Source: Klebsiella pneumoniae
Lineage (GTDB): Bacteria; Verrucomicrobiota; Verrucomicrobiia; Limisphaerales; SXTU01
Direction of reading: 5' to 3'
Length of the DNA stretch: 64,000 nt
Assembly: GCA_943330855.2 (NCBI GenBank)
Contig: CALQJI020000016.1
Location: 1 to 64,000, forward strand
The stretch's first letter is position 1. Every line of letters starts with the position of its first letter. Made by a program: the position numbers and the translations under genes. A model generated the notes under the pieces. It did no database searches. It had not been told where the DNA came from and saw only the letters and a program-made list of their open reading frames with translations. Below, one piece after another: positions 6,515-16,309 of this stretch.

Positions 6515-9511
6515 TCACTCCTTCGTGACCGTTTCATCCAGGTTAAACAGCGTGCTGGCGACCGTGGTGTAGGCGGCCAGTTCGGCGAGGTTCAGCTTGG
6601 CATCGTATCCCGCAGAGCCGACTGCCAGCAGCAGTTTGGCCGCCTCCATATCCTTGGTGAAATCCGTGCGGGCGCGTTCATACGCCGCTTGCAGAACCTT
6701 CAGTTCCGCCGGCGAGGGCGGGCGCGTGAGCAGCAGCCGGAAGCCCGCGATGAGCCGCGTCTCCTCCGTGCTGCCGCCTTCCTTCATCATGCGTTGCGCT
6801 AGGAAGCGGGCGGCCTCGACATACGTCGGGTCGTTCAGGAGGTTCAAGGCTTGCAAGGGCGTGTTCGTGCGCGGTCGACGCAGGGTGCAGCTCTCGCGGA
6901 ATGGCGCATCGAAGAGCAGCATCGCGGGATGCGGGACGGAGCGCTTCCAGTAGGTATAAAGGCTGCGTCGGCGCAGATCATCCCCCTTGCCGGGCACATA
7001 CGTGTTGTAGCCATTGCCGGCGGTGATCTGTTCATAAAGCCCGGGGGGATGATAGGGCTTCACGGACGGGCCGCCGAGCTGGTCCAGCAGGAGACCGCTG
7101 GCTGCGAGCGCCTGGTCCCGGATGAATTCGCCCATGAGCCGGTGGCGCGGACCACGGGCGAGCAGGCGGTTTTCCAGGTCGCGTTCGCGCAGCGCCGGCG
7201 TGAGGCGGGAGCCCTGCCGATAGGTCGCGCTGGTGACCATGAGCCGCATCAAGTGTTTCACATCCCAGCCGCTGCGGATGAACTCCTGCGCGAGCCAGTC
7301 GAGAAGTTCGGGATGACTCGGGAGCGCTCCCTGCGAACCGAAGTCCTCGCTGGTTTTCACCAGACCGGTGCCAAACACCTGCTGCCAGAAGCGGTTCACG
7401 ATGACGCGGGCCGTGAGCGGGTTTTGCGAGCTGACGAGCCACTTGGCGAGCCCGAGCCGGTTGCGGGGCAGTTCGGGTGCCAGCGCCGGCAGCACGGCCG
7501 GCGTCGCCGCCGTGACGGACGTCCCCGGCTTGTCATACGCCCCGCGCATCAGGATGAACGTCGGACGCGGCTCCTTCTGCTCCTCCATGACGAGGGTGGT
7601 GGGAATCTCGTTCTCGGCCGCCGCGACCTGCTTCTTCAAGCTGCCCAGCTCGTCATTGAAGGTGCGATGCTCCGGCTGCTGTGAGATTCGGAACGCCGCG
7701 AGCTGCTTGTTCTCCGCCGCCGAGCGGCTTGCTGTGGCCTTCTTGGTGATCGCCTCCACGGCGGCTGGCGTTAGCACCTCAGGCTGCGCCTCCGTGACGA
7801 ACAGCCGCCAGCGCGAAGGCCCACCCGCATTCTCCACGCCGATCTCGATTTGGACTTCGCGGCTGGCGTTCGTGGGCGCCAGCGCGGGTTCAAATTCAAA
7901 CACGGCTTGCACCGGTCGGTCCGGCTTCAGGGAAAGGACCGCCCGGGTCTTGCGGTCGTTATCCAGCACCTTTTCGGTTTCCGTGCTCGCCAAGGAATCC
8001 CCCCATGCCGTGGCGCGCAACTTGTGCTGCGCCACCTTGAGTTCGCTCCACTGAAAACTGGCCGCGGTTGCCGTGGTGCCGCATTCGAGGCGCAGCGCAG
8101 TGATACGTCCGGCGGGCAGACGTGCCGTGAGCTTGAGGGTATTCGGTCGCGTCTCTTGCGGCCCAACTTCCAAGGTGGCGACGGTCGCATCAATGACCGG
8201 CGGCTGATCCCCGCCGCTGGCTGTGAGCAGTTGGACCGGCTCCCACTTCACCACTGCCGAGGACACCCGTTGCGACCATTCCTCGATTCCGCTCACCGAC
8301 CGGTTGGTGAGGGCGCTGAGCTGGTCGTTCACGGTCTTCAGCCTCCCGTTCAGAGCGGCGAGTTTGGCCTCGGTTTCCGGGGAGGGCAGCTTCACGAACG
8401 GCGGGGCATTTTGACGGATGGGATTCGCATAAATGCCCACTCCCTTTTCCGGCACATTGTGGAAGAAGGCTTTCAGCGAGTAGAAGTCGCGCTGCGTGAA
8501 CGGGTCGAACTTGTGATCGTGGCACCGGCAACAGTTGAAGGTCTGACCCAGCCACACCGCGGCAGTCGTCTCCACGCGGTCAGCGGTGTATTCCGCGAGG
8601 AACTCCTCCGCGATGATGCCGCCTTCTTCGTTCAGCATGTGATTGCGATGGAAGCCCGTGGCCACCTTCTGTTCGAGCGTCGCGTTGGGGAGCAGATCAC
8701 CCGCGAGTTGCTCGATGGTGAACTGATCGAAGGGCTTGTTATCATTGAACGCGCGAATCACCCAGTCCCGCCAAGGCCACAGCTCACGGTCACGATCCAC
8801 CTGATAGCCGTTCGAGTCCGCGTAGCGAGCGGCGTCCAGCCAGTCGATGGCCATGCGCTCGCCGTAGCGCGGCGATTTCAGCAGGCGATCCACGACCTTC
8901 TCATACGCCTGCGCCGTGGTGTCCGCGACGAAGGCATCCACCTCCGCGAGCGTTGGGGGCAGGCCGGTCAAGTCCAGGGTGACGCGACGGATCAGCACCG
9001 CCTTGGCCGCCTCGGTGGATGGCGCGAGCGCGGCGGACTCCAGGCGCGACAGCACGAAGTGATCGAGCGGATTCCGCGGCCAGTCCTTGCGCCGCACGGC
9101 GGGCAGCTTCACCGGGGCAAATGCCACAAAGGACCAATGCTCCTCATACTTGGCACCCTGCGCGATCCACTGCCGCAACTTCAACTTCTGCGCTGAGGTC
9201 AGCACTTTGTGCGACTTGGGCGGTGGCATTACTTCGTCCAGATCTGAGCTGTTGACGCGCTTTAGCAGCGCCGACTTTTTCACATCACCTGGCACGATGG
9301 CGAAGGCGCCGGACTTCGCCGCCTTGAGCGCTGCCTCCCGCACATCGAGGCGCAGACCGGCTTTGCGCTGCTGCTCATCCGGCCCGTGGCAACTGAAACA
9401 GTTGTCTGACAAGATGGGCCTGATCTCCCGGCTGAAGCTCACCGACTCCTGCGCCTGAACGGCCACGACGGCCAGCAGCAGGGTGGAGAGGAAGGTGAGT
9501 GTGTGCTTCAT
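6515..9511 (-). CDS. PSCyt1-DUF1549-DUF1553 cytochrome protein, copy 1
   Basis: 998 aa with a signal peptide (LLLAVVAVQA). Residues 25-100 are a planctomycete-type cytochrome c domain with heme motif CFSCH at 38-42 and a distal MPP (EVMPPPKS). DUF1549 follows at about 145-360, with HFVLSRLE and LDLTGLPPT and, near its end, a second CxxCH, CRCHDHKFDP. A middle region of about 250 residues is beta-rich and probably carbohydrate-binding-like. DUF1553 occupies about 690-950, with NRLGLAKWL, NRFWQQVFGTGLV and TNTPLQALNLLND. This class is thought to act in periplasmic oxidation or degradation of complex sugars; no member's substrate can be deduced here. It is co-transcribed with the DUF1501 gene downstream. 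Confidence 0.92.
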   Translation of the reverse strand: MKHTLTFLSTLLLAVVAVQAQESVSFSREIRPILSDNCFSCHGPDEQQRKAGLRLDVREAALKAAKSGAFAIVPGDVKKSALLKRVNSSDLDEVMPPPKSHKVLTSAQKLKLRQWIAQGAKYEEHWSFVAFAPVKLPAVRRKDWPRNPLDHFVLSRLESAALAPSTEAAKAVLIRRVTLDLTGLPPTLAEVDAFVADTTAQAYEKVVDRLLKSPRYGERMAIDWLDAARYADSNGYQVDRDRELWPWRDWVIRAFNDNKPFDQFTIEQLAGDLLPNATLEQKVATGFHRNHMLNEEGGIIAEEFLAEYTADRVETTAAVWLGQTFNCCRCHDHKFDPFTQRDFYSLKAFFHNVPEKGVGIYANPIRQNAPPFVKLPSPETEAKLAALNGRLKTVNDQLSALTNRSVSGIEEWSQRVSSAVVKWEPVQLLTASGGDQPPVIDATVATLEVGPQETRPNTLKLTARLPAGRITALRLECGTTATAASFQWSELKVAQHKLRATAWGDSLASTETEKVLDNDRKTRAVLSLKPDRPVQAVFEFEPALAPTNASREVQIEIGVENAGGPSRWRLFVTEAQPEVLTPAAVEAITKKATASRSAAENKQLAAFRISQQPEHRTFNDELGSLKKQVAAAENEIPTTLVMEEQKEPRPTFILMRGAYDKPGTSVTAATPAVLPALAPELPRNRLGLAKWLVSSQNPLTARVIVNRFWQQVFGTGLVKTSEDFGSQGALPSHPELLDWLAQEFIRSGWDVKHLMRLMVTSATYRQGSRLTPALRERDLENRLLARGPRHRLMGEFIRDQALAASGLLLDQLGGPSVKPYHPPGLYEQITAGNGYNTYVPGKGDDLRRRSLYTYWKRSVPHPAMLLFDAPFRESCTLRRPRTNTPLQALNLLNDPTYVEAARFLAQRMMKEGGSTEETRLIAGFRLLLTRPPSPAELKVLQAAYERARTDFTKDMEAAKLLLAVGSAGYDAKLNLAELAAYTTVASTLFNLDETVTKE

Positions 9512-9770
9512 GTCGGTTGCTAACGTGTGACGTCTGGCTTGTTACCGAGATTGAAACTGGTTTGCTACAAGCATTGACCGTGAGGTGCCGGCCGTTTCGG
9601 GAACAGCTCACCTGCTGGCTGGAACGTCCGGCGGCGAACGCATAGGCAGACCACGCAATAGCCCATCATCCGGGGCTATAAGTCTCTGAGACCAACCCTG
9701 CTGTTCGGTCTCGCCGGTGGCAGTCATCCCCAGTTGCCGGTTCCCCCATCCCACCCCACAACCCAACCTA

Positions 9771-9805
9771 CCCTCACCCGGCTGCTCTAGCCGGGTGAGG
9801 GTTTT
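9771..9805 (+). terminator. Strong hairpin with T run in the 9512-9896 gap
   Basis: A perfect 13-bp stem (9771-9783 with 9789-9801, loop GCTCT) is followed by TTTT, so it reads as a plus-strand terminator. No intact plus-strand gene precedes it. It may be left over from a gene now lost, or cap antisense transcription into the cytochrome gene. The rest of the 9512-9896 gap shows no coding evidence beyond a short spurious ORF. Confidence 0.6.
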
Positions 9806-9896
9806 CAGAAAGGAGTCTGCCCCATGTCCATGAACTCTTGGTTCTACGCCGTATCATCCACCCTGCAAATGGCTCCCATCCTGTTCGCCGCTTACA

Positions 9897-10651
9897 GGGA
9901 AGGCGGACAAATGCACCGTGTTCGCGGATGGTTTTGATGCGCTCGACGGCGTCGCGTTTCACGAACGCGGCGTCATCGTCTCCGCACAGCCGCGGCTGCT
10001 GATTCTGAAGGGCAGCGACGGGCGTGCCGATTCACGGACCGAATTATGGCGTGGCGTGGACGTGACTGACTCGCACCACGGCGGGATGGTTGCGACCGAC
10101 CCGCTTGGGCACGTCATCTTCTGCGAAGGCGTGTTTCACCGGTCGCAATTCGAGACGCCCTTCGGCGTAGTGCGCGGCATTGACTCCACGACGTATCGCC
10201 TTGCCCCGCGCAGCGGCCGCATCGAACCCGAGTGGCAAAGCATGACGCCGAACCCCTGGAAGGTTTCCTTCGACCGCTACGGAAATATTTCCCAACGCTA
10301 CGGGGTGGCAAGGAAAGCGTCGCCAAGCTCGTGTTGCAGGAAATCCTCGAGCCCTCCAAGGCCATCGAGGAGAGGTATCGCAACGTGACGCTCGAACTCG
10401 GCGACGAAAACTCCCTCTCCGGTCTCATCCTCGCCGAGGACAAGGACAGCGTGACCCTCCAAACCGGCCCGACCGCCGCCCAAGTGCAAAAGGTCGCCAA
10501 GACCGCCATCAAGTCCCGCAAACCCTCCGCACTCTCCCTCATGCCCGCCGGACTGCTCAACACGTTGGACAAGGAACAAATCCTCGACCTGCTCGCCTAT
10601 CTCCTCGCGGAAGGCAAAGCCGACCAAGCAGCGTTCAAGCACGCGCACTGA
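9897..10651 (+). pseudogene. PVC heme-binding dehydrogenase (TIGR02604/TIGR02603 type), internally deleted
   Basis: The first part reads GKADKCTVFADGFDALDGVA, then ELWRGVDVTDSHHGGMV, then FGVVRGIDSTTYRLAPRSG and NPWKVSFDRYGNI. This is the N-terminal beta-propeller sequence of PVC membrane-bound dehydrogenase proteins (TIGR02604). Near 10295 the frame shifts and the sequence jumps to the far C-terminal heme-binding module: ESVAKLVLQEILEPSK, then DKDSVTLQTG, then MPAGLLNTLDKEQILDLLAY and the stop at 10649-10651. Such proteins are usually about 900-1100 aa, so most of the middle and the 5' end, including signal peptide and CxxCH, are gone. It is a relic rather than a functional gene. Confidence 0.8.
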
Positions 10652-10675
10652 CGCAGAGGCTTCGACCATCGCACG

Positions 10676-10732
10676 CAGGGGAAAGTGCGGCTTGTCTGTC
10701 GCACACTGGGCGTAGTGCGGTTGTTCCCCTGC
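10676..10732. repeat. Hyphenated inverted repeat between convergent genes
   Basis: GCAGGGGAA at 10676-10684 is the complement of TTCCCCTGC at 10724-10732. The inner part also repeats AGTGCGG words. It lies between the heme-binding pseudogene and the HEAT-repeat gene stop at 10734 and may serve both as a terminator. Confidence 0.45.
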
Positions 10733-10733
10733 A

Positions 10734-11531
10734 TCACTGGCCCAGCTTCCGAATCGCTGCGTCCAGCAAGCCCTTGTTGCCGGCGACGGTTTCTTGCTCG
10801 CGAGCGGCCTTGAGCGCGGGCAGGGCGGGACGGGCGGTGTCGCCGAGATTCACGAGGGCGCGGGCGCTGTAGTGGCGGACTTTCTCGTCGGGGTCGGTGA
10901 GGAGTTGACCGAGCTTCAGAACGCCGGGGGCGGCGATGGGGCCGAGGGGTTCGAGGCAGTGCGCGGACTTGTAGCGGACGAGGGGTGAGGCGCTTTCCAA
11001 GCCTTTGAGGATTGCGGGGAGATGTTCCGGCACCGGGGCACCGATGCGAATCATCGCGGCGTGGGTCACGACGCGGACGACGGCGTCTTCGTCCTGCGTG
11101 CTGCGAGCCAGGTCGGGGAGCGCCACCTTGGCGTCGGCGCCGACGCGACCGAGGGCGCGGGCGGCGCACTGGCGGACTTCTTTGTCAGGGTCGCGGAGGA
11201 GGCGGGTGAAGTCCGGGATGACTTGCTTGGCCTTGTCCCGAAAGTTCCCGGTGGCGGTGCAAGCGACGGCGCGGATGTCGGCTTCGGGGTCGCGCAGGGC
11301 TTCGCGGAGGTTGGTAAGAACGGGGAGGGCCAGCTCTTGACCGCCTTCGAAGTGGACGAGCTTCCCGACGGCTTTGAGGCGCACCTCGCGGTCGGGGGAT
11401 TTCATCTCTTTCACAATCGCGGCAAGGCGTTCCGGAGCGTCGGGCTTCGGAGCGGGGGCGGCGCTGGCGAGGGCGAGAGAAGTGAGAGTGGGCAGAAGCC
11501 AGAGCCGGGCGCGGACGTAATACAGGTTCAT
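10734..11531 (-). CDS. Secreted HEAT-repeat protein
   Basis: 265 aa from the ATG at 11531, chosen because AGGAG lies about 8 nt upstream. Longer upstream reading is antisense to the neighbouring gene and was dropped. Residues 1-24 are a signal peptide (LLPTLTSLALASA). The body consists of about six alpha-helical HEAT units with repeated signatures such as DREVRLKAVGKL, DPEADIRAVACTATG, DKEVRQCAARALGRVG and DEKVRHYSARALVNLG. HEAT solenoids of this DPDxxVRxxAAxALG kind are protein-binding scaffolds, common as heme-protein partners in PVC bacteria. It is divergent from the 985-aa gene at 11646, with which it may share a regulatory region. Confidence 0.85.
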   Translation of the reverse strand: MNLYYVRARLWLLPTLTSLALASAAPAPKPDAPERLAAIVKEMKSPDREVRLKAVGKLVHFEGGQELALPVLTNLREALRDPEADIRAVACTATGNFRDKAKQVIPDFTRLLRDPDKEVRQCAARALGRVGADAKVALPDLARSTQDEDAVVRVVTHAAMIRIGAPVPEHLPAILKGLESASPLVRYKSAHCLEPLGPIAAPGVLKLGQLLTDPDEKVRHYSARALVNLGDTARPALPALKAAREQETVAGNKGLLDAAIRKLGQ

Positions 11532-11645
11532 CGGTCGTCTCCTGACGCTGGTGGGGCCGCGAATAGTCGGCGGGAGTTGGGGCCGCGCTTGGGTCGCAGG
11601 CCAGCATGGTTGACGGGACTTAAATGGCAGAGGCACGCTGACTTC

Positions 11646-14603
11646 ATGAAGCTCATCCGTCTGGTCCGCCTGCTGCCATTGCTTTTGCTGGCAACCACTT
11701 TGACCGCAGCGGAGCAGGTGGCGGTGTATCGCGCGGGGGACGAATTCATCGTGAAGTTCGACCGGCTGGACCTGCTCCGCCAGCGCCACACCAAGCTGAC
11801 CGCATCGGTGGAGTTCCTGCCACCAACGACCGGGAAGCCGCTGCTGATTGACCTGCTGGAGCCCGCCCTGCAAGGGGCCGTGGTCATTGATCTGGGCCCG
11901 TCCGGCAAGTGCGACGGCGTCACGGTGACGGTGAAGGACGCGACCGGCGCGGTGATAGTGAAGCAAGTGGTCGCCCCCATCCGGCAAATGTCCGCGCCGA
12001 GCAGCCTCGCTCCAGGAAAATCCTTCGCCTACATCGAGCCCGGCGCGGAGATGCTCAAGTCAGCGCAAGCCCGCCCGAAAATCCCGCTCCCCGAGGCGGG
12101 CCAGTTGCGCCAAGTCACCTTAGCCCCGGCCACGCGGCTCGTCGCGAAGCGTGACATCACCTTCCCCATCACCTCGGGTGTGGACTTGCCGCTCGTCGGT
12201 GGCGCGGTGGTCGGACGGCAGACGGCGTTTCCCAAGGACCCCGCGCGGGCCAGCATTTACTTCGCGTGCAAGAAGGCGATTTACGCGGGGACGCGCGTCG
12301 AGCGCTGGCAGAAGTTCCTGCTCGAAGTGCCCGTTCAGTCGGCCTGGGGCACCGGACGTGGCGACGAAAACATCGTGCTCAGCCCCGACCAGTTCGAGGT
12401 CCACGTCACCAACGAGAAAGCTCCCGGCGGCGCGAACATGCTCGGGGCCGGTGACGGTGATTTGGGCCAGAAGGGCGAGATTGATTCCGACGACCAAGGC
12501 CGAATCTATTGGCGGGTCGAGGGTGGCGGGGCTTACGTGGTCCGGTTCAATCCGCACACGAAGAAGTTCGAGCAGCCCCCGGTGCGGCTCGATTTTCAGA
12601 AACTCGTGCCCGCCGGCCTGGGCATGTTGAACGACAACTTGTGCAAGGTCTCCTGCACCCGTGGCCGCGTGTTCTTCACGATGTGCAACGACACGCTGAC
12701 CAACGGCGACCCCGGCAACGCGCATCGTCGCCGGCTCGGCGGCGTCTTCTCCGTCCCGCAGGACTGGTCGGACGCCGCGGCCTTCGCGGCGGACGTGCGC
12801 CTGCATGTGGGCAGTTGGGAGACGGCGGCGCACGCCTTCTACAAAGCCCCGCCCAAGGCCGATGCCGACGTGCGCAAGCTCGGCTCGGTCAGCCTCACGG
12901 ACGCGGGGTTGTTCATCATCAACGCCGGGCCCAAGTATGAGGGCGGCCCGTGGCGGCTGGACCTCGACGAGCGGGGCAACACGCGCTTCTTCGGCGAGGT
13001 CAATGCCGTGTCCGACACGACGACGAAGGATGGCCGCCGGCTTTCGCCCACGCAGTTCGTCACCGTGCAGGGCATTCCCAAAGGCCGCGAGCTGAACCCC
13101 GGCACCGGCGGCGGGCGGAACCTCATCCGTTTCTCCCAAGGCGAAATTACCTTTCCTCGCGCCTCCGTGCGCTTGCTCCTGATGGACCGCATCGAGGGCC
13201 TGACGCTGCGCGCCGAGCGCAAGGGCGCGTTCCCCACCTACGACGGCGCGCCGCCCGGCCTCCTGACCGTGCGCTACGACCTCGTCGCGAAGCTGCGCGC
13301 CGCCCCCGCCGCGCAAGGCCCGCTCGCCGCCTCCCTCACCGGCGGCGCGAGCATGGGCCCGGCCTTCCTCGTCTCCCCGATTCCCGGCGAGCCGGGCCGG
13401 GCCGTCGCCGTGTGCGAGTATGCTGGCTATCCGCTCTCCGTCCTCGACTTCTCGGCGCTCGTGACGAGCCAGACTGTGACCAAGACCTTCCTACCGCCGC
13501 AGGCGCCTGTGCGCGCCGGCCTCGGTCCCTACAACTCCGCATGGGTCCGGGACGGCGATGAACAATGGCTCTACCTCAGCGGCTACACCGGCCTCTCGCG
13601 CATCCTCTACGCCAAGGCCGGCAAAGCCCTGCCCACGATGACCTCCGACCTCTTCAACTCCCGGCTCGTCCAAAGCAGCACCGACGGCCACGCGCGCACC
13701 TCCATGAAGAAGATTGACGCCCTGCTGCCCGTGTTTGGCGGACGCCTGCTGGACGCGGGCTACGGGCTGGACGGTCGCGGCGCGGACGCCTTCTCCACGG
13801 GCGTGGAGTTGTTCGACCCGCATCGGCTCGGGACCAGCCAGACCAACTCGGCGGCCAGCCAGACCAGCGCGCACCTGAGCCGCTGCTTCGCGCTGAAGAC
13901 CGTGCGCAGCCGCCTGGTCTGGAGCGCGGCGGACGGCAGCGTGCGACAAGAGGTCTTCGCGGCGAGCGGCTCGATTCGCAAGCAGTTGATTAACGAATTG
14001 AAAGACCCCGCCACCGGCCCCGCGAACCTCGACGCCAAGGTGTTCCTCTACGAAATCTCCGAGCGCAACGGCCTGCGCGGGCTATACGGCTTCTCCCTGC
14101 CGAAGCTCGACCACGAGCGCGCGGTCGATGGGCATCTGTTGCTCTCCCCGTGCAACCGCTTCCTCGTGCTCATGACACAGGATGGCGCGCTCTACTCCTA
14201 CAGCCTGGCCCAGCGGCGCTTCGTGGACGGCCTCCGCCTGCGCACACCGGGCGGCGAAGACATCCGCCCCATCGAGTTCAAGCGTCCGAGCGAAATCATC
14301 TTCACCGCGCCGGACGGGCAAATCTTCTTCCTCACCGAGCCGCTGGAGCCCACCGCCAGCGCCGTCCATTTCCAGCGCGTCCAAGTGGGCGACGACGGCC
14401 GTCTCACCCTCGCGCCCCACCTCGGGATCACGTTCGACAGCCGGGAAGGCCAGCAAGACCTGCGCGGCATCGTGCGCTGCTTCCTCCCCACCCCGGCCCA
14501 CCAGCCCGGCACCTACGACTTCGTGCTTGGCTACAACCAGTCCACCGTCCAGCCCTTCGTGCGGGTGATACAGGGGTTTACTGCGATGACGGCGGGGCGG
14601 TGA
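11646..14603 (+). CDS. Large secreted protein, probable beta-propeller, function unknown
   Basis: 985 aa from the ATG at 11646, where a signal peptide begins (MKLIRLVRLLPLLLLATTLT); the longer open frame upstream overlaps the divergent HEAT gene and is not coding. Residues 30-120 look like an immunoglobulin-like beta domain. From about 270 onward there are repeated propeller-like strands, for example QGRIYWRVEGGGAYVVRFNP, GLFIINAGPKYEGGPWRLDL, SGYTGLSRILYAKAG and NRFLVLMTQDGALYSYSLA. No catalytic motif was recognised. Gene order, with a divergent HEAT protein and nearby cytochrome pairs, suggests a periplasmic sugar-related role (inference only). No other complete gene shares its strand nearby. 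Confidence 0.75.
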   Translation: MKLIRLVRLLPLLLLATTLTAAEQVAVYRAGDEFIVKFDRLDLLRQRHTKLTASVEFLPPTTGKPLLIDLLEPALQGAVVIDLGPSGKCDGVTVTVKDATGAVIVKQVVAPIRQMSAPSSLAPGKSFAYIEPGAEMLKSAQARPKIPLPEAGQLRQVTLAPATRLVAKRDITFPITSGVDLPLVGGAVVGRQTAFPKDPARASIYFACKKAIYAGTRVERWQKFLLEVPVQSAWGTGRGDENIVLSPDQFEVHVTNEKAPGGANMLGAGDGDLGQKGEIDSDDQGRIYWRVEGGGAYVVRFNPHTKKFEQPPVRLDFQKLVPAGLGMLNDNLCKVSCTRGRVFFTMCNDTLTNGDPGNAHRRRLGGVFSVPQDWSDAAAFAADVRLHVGSWETAAHAFYKAPPKADADVRKLGSVSLTDAGLFIINAGPKYEGGPWRLDLDERGNTRFFGEVNAVSDTTTKDGRRLSPTQFVTVQGIPKGRELNPGTGGGRNLIRFSQGEITFPRASVRLLLMDRIEGLTLRAERKGAFPTYDGAPPGLLTVRYDLVAKLRAAPAAQGPLAASLTGGASMGPAFLVSPIPGEPGRAVAVCEYAGYPLSVLDFSALVTSQTVTKTFLPPQAPVRAGLGPYNSAWVRDGDEQWLYLSGYTGLSRILYAKAGKALPTMTSDLFNSRLVQSSTDGHARTSMKKIDALLPVFGGRLLDAGYGLDGRGADAFSTGVELFDPHRLGTSQTNSAASQTSAHLSRCFALKTVRSRLVWSAADGSVRQEVFAASGSIRKQLINELKDPATGPANLDAKVFLYEISERNGLRGLYGFSLPKLDHERAVDGHLLLSPCNRFLVLMTQDGALYSYSLAQRRFVDGLRLRTPGGEDIRPIEFKRPSEIIFTAPDGQIFFLTEPLEPTASAVHFQRVQVGDDGRLTLAPHLGITFDSREGQQDLRGIVRCFLPTPAHQPGTYDFVLGYNQSTVQPFVRVIQGFTAMTAGR

Positions 14604-14842
14604 ACGTCGGAAGCAGCTTGTGGTGCTCAAAGGAAAGCTGGCAGAAACGTTTTACGTAAGCGAGCCACTCTGAAGCCTTCAGGTTCGACCGTTCCGCTCA
14701 AAACTGCCTTTGCAATTGATGTAACTGACACCTCTTGGGGACTGCGCCAATGGGATCGGTGAATCCCACGCCGTCAGCAGTGGTGTGATTTGGACAGGGG
14801 AGCTGTGACCTCACATTCCCTCCCCAAGGCACGGATTCCGGA

Positions 14843-16297
14843 TCAAGCCAGAACCCCCTTCACCACCTGCCCATGCACGTCCGTCAGGCGGAACTGCCGG
14901 CCTTGGTAGCGGAAGGTGAGTCCCTCGTGGTTGATGCCGCAGAGATGGAGGAGCGTGGCCTGCATGTCGTGAACGTGGACCGGGTCGCGCACGATGTTCC
15001 ACGCGAAGTCGTCGGTCTCGCCGACCGTGGTGCCACCTTTCACGCCGCCGCCCGCCATCCACATGCTGTAGGCGCGACCAAAGTGGTCGCGGCCTTTCGG
15101 ATTCGCCGGGTCGCCTTGGCCGAAGGGCGTGCGCCCGAACTCGCTGCCCCAGAAGACCAGCGTATCGTCCAGCAGGCCGCGCTCCTTCAGGTCGCTCACC
15201 AGCGCGGCGGCGGGCGCGTCCGTATCGCGGCACTGAGCTTCGAGCTGCGTGAAGAGGTTGCCGTGCTGGTCCCAGCCGCTGTGCATGAGCTGCACGAAGC
15301 GCACGCCCCGCTCCAGCAGCCGCCGCGCGATGAGGCAGTTGTTGGCGAAGGTGCCCTTGGTCAACACATCCGGCCCGTAGCGTTCGAGGACGGACTTCGG
15401 CTCCTTCGAGAAGTCCAGCAGGTCAGGCACGCTCGCCTGCATCTTGAAGGCCATCTCGTATTGCGCGATGCGCGTGTCGATCTCCGGGTCGCCGTAGTCC
15501 TTGAGGTGCGCGGCGTTCATCGCCTGGATGTCGTCGAGCAACACACGGCGCTGCTCGCGGCTCATGCCCGGCGGGTTGTGGAGGTAAGGCACCGGGTCGC
15601 CAGTGTTGCGGAATCGCACGCCCTGATAGCGGCTCGGGAGGAAGCCGCTGCCCCAGTAGTAGTCGTAGAAAAGCTGGCCGCAGGTCTTGCCCTTGTCCGA
15701 GGAAGTCATCGCCACAAACGCCGGCAAGTCATTCGCCTCGCAGCCCAGGCCATACGCCAGCCACGCGCCCAGGCTCGGGCGTCCGGGCACTTGCGCACCG
15801 GTCATGAAGAACGTGACGCCGGGCGCGTGGTTCACCGCCTCAGTGGTCATCGAGCGCACGACGCAAATGTCGTCCGCTAGCGCCCCGATGTTGGGCAGCA
15901 TCTCGCTGAACTCCGTGCCGCACTTGCCGTAGCGCTTGAAGGGTTTGATGGCCGGCTGGATGGGCCACTTCTTGTAGCTCGCGGACATCGTCGAGAGCCG
16001 CGTGGTGCCGCGCACGCTCTCGGGGATGTCCTGGCCCTTCATCTTTTCCAGCATCGGTTTGGGGTCGAAGAGGTCGAGGTGCGACGGCCCGCCGCCCTGC
16101 CACAGGCACACGACGCGTTTTGCCTTCGGCGCGAAGTGCGGCAGGTTCGGCAAGCCCGGCTGGCCGGAGGTCGCGGCGCTGGCGAAACGGGGTCCAAGAA
16201 GCGAGGCCAGCGCAATGCCGCCGATGCCCTGCGCCGCCGAACCGAAAAGCTGGCGACGGGTGACGCGTTGGTGATTGGTGAGAAATTCGGGGAGCAT
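14843..16297 (-). CDS. DUF1501 Tat-exported protein, copy 2
   Basis: 484 aa. A twin-arginine signal, RVTRRQLFGSAAQGIGG, is followed by the DUF1501 blocks: [74 protein letters not shown] and HDMQATLLHLCGINH. It begins 12 nt after the stop of the DUF1549/DUF1553 cytochrome gene, repeating the arrangement at 5083-9511. Compared with copy 1 the SxxDLFD region reads [11 protein letters not shown], closer to the family norm than the AGAPSQLDLFD of copy 1. Function unknown; presumed periplasmic partner of the upstream cytochrome protein. Confidence 0.9.
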   Translation of the reverse strand: MLPEFLTNHQRVTRRQLFGSAAQGIGGIALASLLGPRFASAATSGQPGLPNLPHFAPKAKRVVCLWQGGGPSHLDLFDPKPMLEKMKGQDIPESVRGTTRLSTMSASYKKWPIQPAIKPFKRYGKCGTEFSEMLPNIGALADDICVVRSMTTEAVNHAPGVTFFMTGAQVPGRPSLGAWLAYGLGCEANDLPAFVAMTSSDKGKTCGQLFYDYYWGSGFLPSRYQGVRFRNTGDPVPYLHNPPGMSREQRRVLLDDIQAMNAAHLKDYGDPEIDTRIAQYEMAFKMQASVPDLLDFSKEPKSVLERYGPDVLTKGTFANNCLIARRLLERGVRFVQLMHSGWDQHGNLFTQLEAQCRDTDAPAAALVSDLKERGLLDDTLVFWGSEFGRTPFGQGDPANPKGRDHFGRAYSMWMAGGGVKGGTTVGETDDFAWNIVRDPVHVHDMQATLLHLCGINHEGLTFRYQGRQFRLTDVHGQVVKGVLA

Positions 16298-16309
16298 TGG
16301 TTGAAGGGG

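Noticed and set aside
5008..9196. Long plus-strand ORFs (for example 5008-5892, 6851-7684, 7850-9196)
   Set aside because: They are antisense shadows of the DUF1501 and DUF1549/DUF1553 genes; they lack any domain sequence and have the Arg/Ala/His-rich composition of GC-rich antisense frames.
9824..9937. Short plus ORF starting MSMNSWFYAV
   Set aside because: It runs out of frame into the heme-binding pseudogene and has no family resemblance or ribosome-binding site.
12120..13316. 398-aa minus ORF
   Set aside because: Antisense to the 985-aa secreted protein, which has a signal peptide and beta-propeller-like strands; the ORF shows no recognisable domain.
14604..14842. Possible terminator between convergent genes
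   Set aside because: No convincing stem or inverted repeat was seen in this gap, unlike other convergent junctions.
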